Assembly: GCA_017545905.1 (NCBI GenBank)
Contig: JAFWXL010000092.1
Location: forward strand, 1 to 64,000
DNA length: 64,000 nt
Source of the DNA: Clostridia bacterium
GTDB lineage: Bacteria; Bacillota; Clostridia; Christensenellales; Aristaeellaceae
Direction: 5' to 3'
The notes under the pieces are model-generated. The model ran no database searches, was not told where the DNA came from, and saw only the letters and a list, made by a program, of their open reading frames with translations. Made by a program: the position numbers and the translations under genes. Below are positions 60,792 through 64,000 of the stretch, piece after piece. How positions within the stretch are numbered: position 1 is the stretch's first letter; the number at the start of each line of letters is the position of its first letter.

Positions 60792-62708
60792 TTAACGCCG
60801 GCCGCCCATCATGCCGCCGCCCATCATCATGGAGAACATATCGGTACTCTGCGTCTGCGCTGCGGTATAGAGTATAACATCGCCCTCATTCAGACCGGAT
60901 ACGATCTGCACATAGTCGTCATTCTGCATGCCGGTCTCCACCTCGACCAGGGAGCCGGTCACAGTCTGGGCATTCTGTGTGTTCACGCCCTCGTACAGCC
61001 AGTCGCGCACGCGGGAAACCGCCGTATCCGCCAGCGCCTTCGCCTTGTCAATCAGGCTCTGCATTCCCTGCGCAGCTTCCGCGTTCACGCCCTGCGCCTG
61101 CTGTCCATTGTCCTGCGCAGCGCCCGTATCCGGTCTGCCCGGCATATCCTGCACAGCATTCCTGCCCGGCATATCCTGCACAGCATTCCTGCCCGGCATG
61201 CCCTGTCCGCGGCTGCCGCGCTGACTGCCGGAATTGGCGCTCCTGGCCGCATCGGCAAGCGTCGTGGTGCCGCCGTCGGCAACCATGACGTATGTCTTGT
61301 TGTTCATGGTCATCAGCGCTTCCACCGGCACGTAGAGCACGCCGTCCGCCGCGGCAGTCTGAATCTCGCCCGTGGCATTCATGCCCGAGCGCACGCCGGT
61401 GCCCGCCGCGTCAAACGTCAGCTCGACGTCATAGGTCGTCACACCGCCGGAGCTTTCACCCACAGGCGCAATCTTATACACCTCGCCGGCGATCGCGACG
61501 TCGCTCAGCGCATCAATGGTGATGGTGACCGGCTGTCCGATCTGCACATCCACCACGTCCAGCTCATCCACAGCGATGGTCAGGTTCATGTCCTCGCCCT
61601 CGAGAATGGAGCCAAACAGCGTGCCGCTTGTGATTTCATCGCCCTCTGCCACGTCGATGGAGGCGACGACGCCGTCGCACGGCGCGGTGATGATCAGGTT
61701 TTCACGCTGCTCAATCGCCTCTTTGAGTTCTTTGGCGGACGCCTCTCGCTGCAGGCGCAGCTCCTCAATGGTCAGCGTCAGCGGGGAATCCGCCAGGCGG
61801 AACATGCGCTCCGTGCGGCCGACCTCCGCGCCAAGAATCGCATCGACATAGGTGATCGTGCCGCCGAAAGCAGAGACCGCCATCGGCTTGTTGCACTGCA
61901 GTTCGCCCTGACCGACAACCTCGCCGTCGGCATTGCGCACCTCGCAGACCGTGCCAAGAATCATGTCCGCACGGCCGTCGCCGTCAAAATCCTCATTGAC
62001 CGGCAGTTCCTCTTCCATGATGGTGATCACAGCCTGCGTGCTCTGGCGGGTGAGCTCGATAACGGTGCCCTCGGCGTAGATGTGATTGCCGATGACCGTC
62101 ACCTTTTCATCGAGCATCAGGTCAAGCTGGCCTTCCTGCGCCGTCAGTTCCACGCGCATGCGCTCATCGGTGGAGATAATCGCCAGCGCGCCCTCGCGGC
62201 GGAAAACAGCCAGCGCGTCATCGCCCGCCTTGCCGTAGATCGCCATCACGCGGCCCGCAATCGGCGCCTCCACCTTGGTGACCTTGCTGCCTGCGCGGGT
62301 ACCGGTGATCTGGGCGTCCAGATCCCACAGCGCAAACTCCAGATCGGTAATCGTATCGTCGATATCGTCGTTGGTCATCACGGCGAGAATATCGCCCTTC
62401 TTCACCGCATCGCCCACCGACACACGCAGATCCGTCAGCGTGCCGTCCGCCTCAGCCAGCAGGTTCGGCTGATTGCGCGCAGACGTAGTGCCCGTGCCAA
62501 ATACGGTATCGACCATCGCGCCGCGCATCACCTGCGCCTGATCATACGTCTGCGTCTCTTCCGTATTGGCAGCCTGGTTCTGAATGTATGCCTTTGCGCC
62601 AAAGAGCGCCGCTGCTGCCAGAATAACCAGCATAATCAGACGCTTGATCCACTTTTTGATCACGCGCATGGGTCTTCTGCGGCGCTTTTGAGCCTTTGCT
62701 TCGCTCAT
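60792..62708 (-). CDS. Exporter adaptor protein, first of two, with tandem repeats and a calcium-loop-like motif
   Basis: A 638-residue protein. A basic cytoplasmic end and a membrane helix (LIMLVILAAAALFGAKAYI) are followed by HlyD-like barrel-sandwich, helical hairpin and beta-barrel domains. An inserted EDFDGDGRAD segment has the D-x-D-x-D-G-x-x-D pattern of calcium-binding loops. Near residue 510 a glutamine/glycine-rich linker contains two and a half exact 9-residue repeats, (DMPGRNAVQ)2 DMPGR. The C-terminus is MMMGGGMMGGRR. GGAGGA precedes the ATG. It is the first gene of the exporter operon. Confidence 0.9.
   Translation of the reverse strand: MSEAKAQKRRRRPMRVIKKWIKRLIMLVILAAAALFGAKAYIQNQAANTEETQTYDQAQVMRGAMVDTVFGTGTTSARNQPNLLAEADGTLTDLRVSVGDAVKKGDILAVMTNDDIDDTITDLEFALWDLDAQITGTRAGSKVTKVEAPIAGRVMAIYGKAGDDALAVFRREGALAIISTDERMRVELTAQEGQLDLMLDEKVTVIGNHIYAEGTVIELTRQSTQAVITIMEEELPVNEDFDGDGRADMILGTVCEVRNADGEVVGQGELQCNKPMAVSAFGGTITYVDAILGAEVGRTERMFRLADSPLTLTIEELRLQREASAKELKEAIEQRENLIITAPCDGVVASIDVAEGDEITSGTLFGSILEGEDMNLTIAVDELDVVDVQIGQPVTITIDALSDVAIAGEVYKIAPVGESSGGVTTYDVELTFDAAGTGVRSGMNATGEIQTAAADGVLYVPVEALMTMNNKTYVMVADGGTTTLADAARSANSGSQRGSRGQGMPGRNAVQDMPGRNAVQDMPGRPDTGAAQDNGQQAQGVNAEAAQGMQSLIDKAKALADTAVSRVRDWLYEGVNTQNAQTVTGSLVEVETGMQNDDYVQIVSGLNEGDVILYTAAQTQSTDMFSMMMGGGMMGGRR
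61141..61200. repeat. 27-base tandem repeat within the adaptor gene
   Basis: Two identical 27-base units (61141-61167 and 61168-61194) and the start of a third. They are in frame and encode 9 residues each. Such exact repeats can change number by slippage. Confidence 0.9.
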
Positions 62709-62857
62709 AATGATTCCTCCACCCCAAAGTCGATCATTTGTTCTTTAATACCCGCTCATTTTAACGGAATATCTTGACAGAATTATGGCGAAGAAAATAA
62801 CAATCCATTAACATATCTGAATATATGTCGCGCATCTGCAAGAGATAATACAGCAAA

Positions 62858-62880
62858 AGAGCGGCAAAAACCGCTCCTTA
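62858..62880 (-). terminator. Terminator of the glycosyltransferase gene
   Basis: On the minus strand GGAGCGG and CCGCTC pair around a U-rich loop and end TTTTGC. Confidence 0.75.
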
Positions 62881-63849
62881 ACTGTTATGTTCATACGCCC
62901 TGAGAAATGCATTCACCGACATGCGCAGAAGCATGCCCTGCGCAGCGACAAGCAGATCTCCGCTTGCCATCGCATAGCCGCAGATCTCCCTGCGGTTCTG
63001 CTCAACAAAATGCTTCGCCTCCTGAGCAATCTGCGGCGGAAGGCGGTATGCGGGAATGTTTTTCGCCGTGCTCAGCGCAATCTGGCCCACGCGCCTTGCC
63101 AGCGCGCGCTTCGCCGCCCCCGCGTCAAGCGTCCCGGCCAGCGCGCTCAGCCGCCTGCAAACCTCCAGATAATTGGCGCACCACGCGCTCGATCTGGCAA
63201 AGGAGCCCATGATGCTGCCCGCCCGCTGCCGATAGCGCAGGATCTCCATCTCAAATGCCGCCGCGCGCTCTGCTTTGAGCAGGCACGGCGCCTGAAAGAG
63301 CTCATCCTCAAAGTGGAGCCCCTCGGCCATCACAAGGCCGTTTTCCTCAAGAAACACCCTGCGGTACACGCACTGCCACACCATCGGCTCATACACATCT
63401 GCGCGGCACTGCGCGGCAAAGAGCTCGCCGCCCGTCATCACCTGCGTCGCAGGGATTGCAGGGCCCGGCGTTTCCTTCCCCGTCTCATCGTCAAAGTAGA
63501 CAAACCTTGCCTTGGCGACGTCCAGCTGCTGTTTTTCCGCTTCCCGGGCAAGCGCTGTCAGCGCCTCCGGCTCCGGCAGATCGTCGCTGTCCAGAAAATA
63601 GACGTATTCTCCCTTCGCCTGCAAAAGCCCCGTGTTGCGCGCCGCAGACAGGCCGCCGTTTTTCTCCCTGCGGATGACACGCATGTTCGCATGCATGCCG
63701 CAGTGCAGCGCGGCGATCTGCGCAGAAGCGTCGCTGCCGCAGTCATCGACCAGCAGAATTTCACAGTCCCCGATCTGCGCGGCGCGCTCAAGGCATTCGC
63801 CGATGTATTTTTCCACGTGATAAAACGGAATCACAACGCTGAGCAGCAT
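62878..63849 (-). CDS. Family 2 glycosyltransferase
   Basis: A 323-residue GT2 enzyme. It begins MLLSVVIPFYHVEKYIGECL, then ILLVDDCGSDAS (nucleotide-sugar aspartates), REKNGGLSAARNTGL and YFLDSDDLPEPEAL with the D-x-D metal motif. The acceptor and sugar are unknown, perhaps a surface polysaccharide or teichoic-acid type polymer. No membrane helices are seen. It is divergent from another glycosyltransferase at 63958. Confidence 0.9.
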   Translation of the reverse strand: MLLSVVIPFYHVEKYIGECLERAAQIGDCEILLVDDCGSDASAQIAALHCGMHANMRVIRREKNGGLSAARNTGLLQAKGEYVYFLDSDDLPEPEALTALAREAEKQQLDVAKARFVYFDDETGKETPGPAIPATQVMTGGELFAAQCRADVYEPMVWQCVYRRVFLEENGLVMAEGLHFEDELFQAPCLLKAERAAAFEMEILRYRQRAGSIMGSFARSSAWCANYLEVCRRLSALAGTLDAGAAKRALARRVGQIALSTAKNIPAYRLPPQIAQEAKHFVEQNRREICGYAMASGDLLVAAQGMLLRMSVNAFLRAYEHNS

Positions 63850-63878
63850 GTCCTGTCCTCCGTGCTTTGCCTATCCCC

Positions 63879-63907
63879 TTGCGAAACAGGGGAAATTGTG
63901 CGATAAT
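63879..63907 (+). promoter_or_regulatory. Promoter of the right-edge glycosyltransferase
   Basis: TTGCGA (63879-63884), 17 bases, GATAAT (63902-63907). Confidence 0.6.
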
Positions 63908-63957
63908 AGGGTATCTATGGAGCATTATAGCATATTCCGCTTCGGGAGGGAAGATCG

Positions 63958-64000
63958 ATGATCAGCGCGATTGTCATTGGCAGAAACGAGGGCGCACGTC
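63958..64000 (+). CDS. Probable family 2 glycosyltransferase, 5' end only
   Basis: ATG at 63958 preceded by GGGAGGG. The 14 visible codons read MISAIVIGRNEGAR, the typical start of GT2 proteins (strand, then a nucleotide-binding R-N-E-G). It runs off the right edge. The assignment rests on these few residues. Confidence 0.6.
   Translation, partial: MISAIVIGRNEGAR

Overview
The window is one chromosomal stretch of a GC-rich, low-oxygen-adapted Bacillota (Clostridia-like) bacterium. The evidence is a meso-DAP-type MurE (DNPR motif), two CotF-type spore-coat proteins, a SpoVD/FtsI-like PBP with PASTA domains, Rex, rubrerythrin, VanW, a SAM-I riboswitch in front of metK, and the arrangements tig-clpP-clpX/lon-engB and rplM-rpsI-secG-rnr. 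No phage, IS element or CRISPR array is visible. I cannot name a genus.

Layout. 1-2.6 kb: a minus-strand sugar locus (manA followed by a TRAP binding protein that runs off the left edge) beside the scar of a second, deleted TRAP operon, each with the same palindromic operator. 2.6-9 kb: TPR protein, tRNA-Lys, secreted split-barrel protein, two coat proteins, riboswitch-metK, ttcA, and a pair of membrane proteins probably linked to undecaprenyl-phosphate recycling. 9-17 kb: a long minus-strand run rplM-rpsI-secG-rnr-rex-vanW-tetR plus a MATE pump. 17-23 kb: small metabolic genes (NadX-like and 2-hydroxyacid dehydrogenases, rubrerythrin, tdk, a kinase). 23.4-35.7 kb: the division/cell-wall (dcw) cluster mraZ-ftsL-pbp-murE-mraY-murD-ftsW-ftsQ-ftsA-ftsZ. 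It lacks rsmH, murF, murG and murC, and its ftsA reading frame is broken by an in-frame TAG. 36-46 kb: phosphoesterase, zinc-ribbon protein, CAP-domain protein, a two-component system in an operon with two GerMN proteins and holA, a D,D-carboxypeptidase, and two divergent XRE regulators. 46-53 kb: proteostasis genes (engB, lon, clpX, clpP, tig). 53-64 kb: a shrunken GT84-like glucan-synthase homologue, ilvA, an rRNA/tRNA methyltransferase, a four-gene ABC exporter with two different adaptors, and glycosyltransferases.

The theme is envelope growth: precursor synthesis, septation, wall remodelling and carrier-lipid handling surround housekeeping genes. Intergenic DNA holds two dispersed repeat families. 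Family A has a GGGGATTTCATCCCC hairpin. Family B starts at the U-tract of minus-strand terminators and ends in its own GC-rich terminator-like hairpin, so it may be a small-RNA or terminator module. Family B, the ftsA amber codon and the TRAP operon scar are the most unusual observations.

Functions are inferred from motifs and remembered family features. No database search was run.
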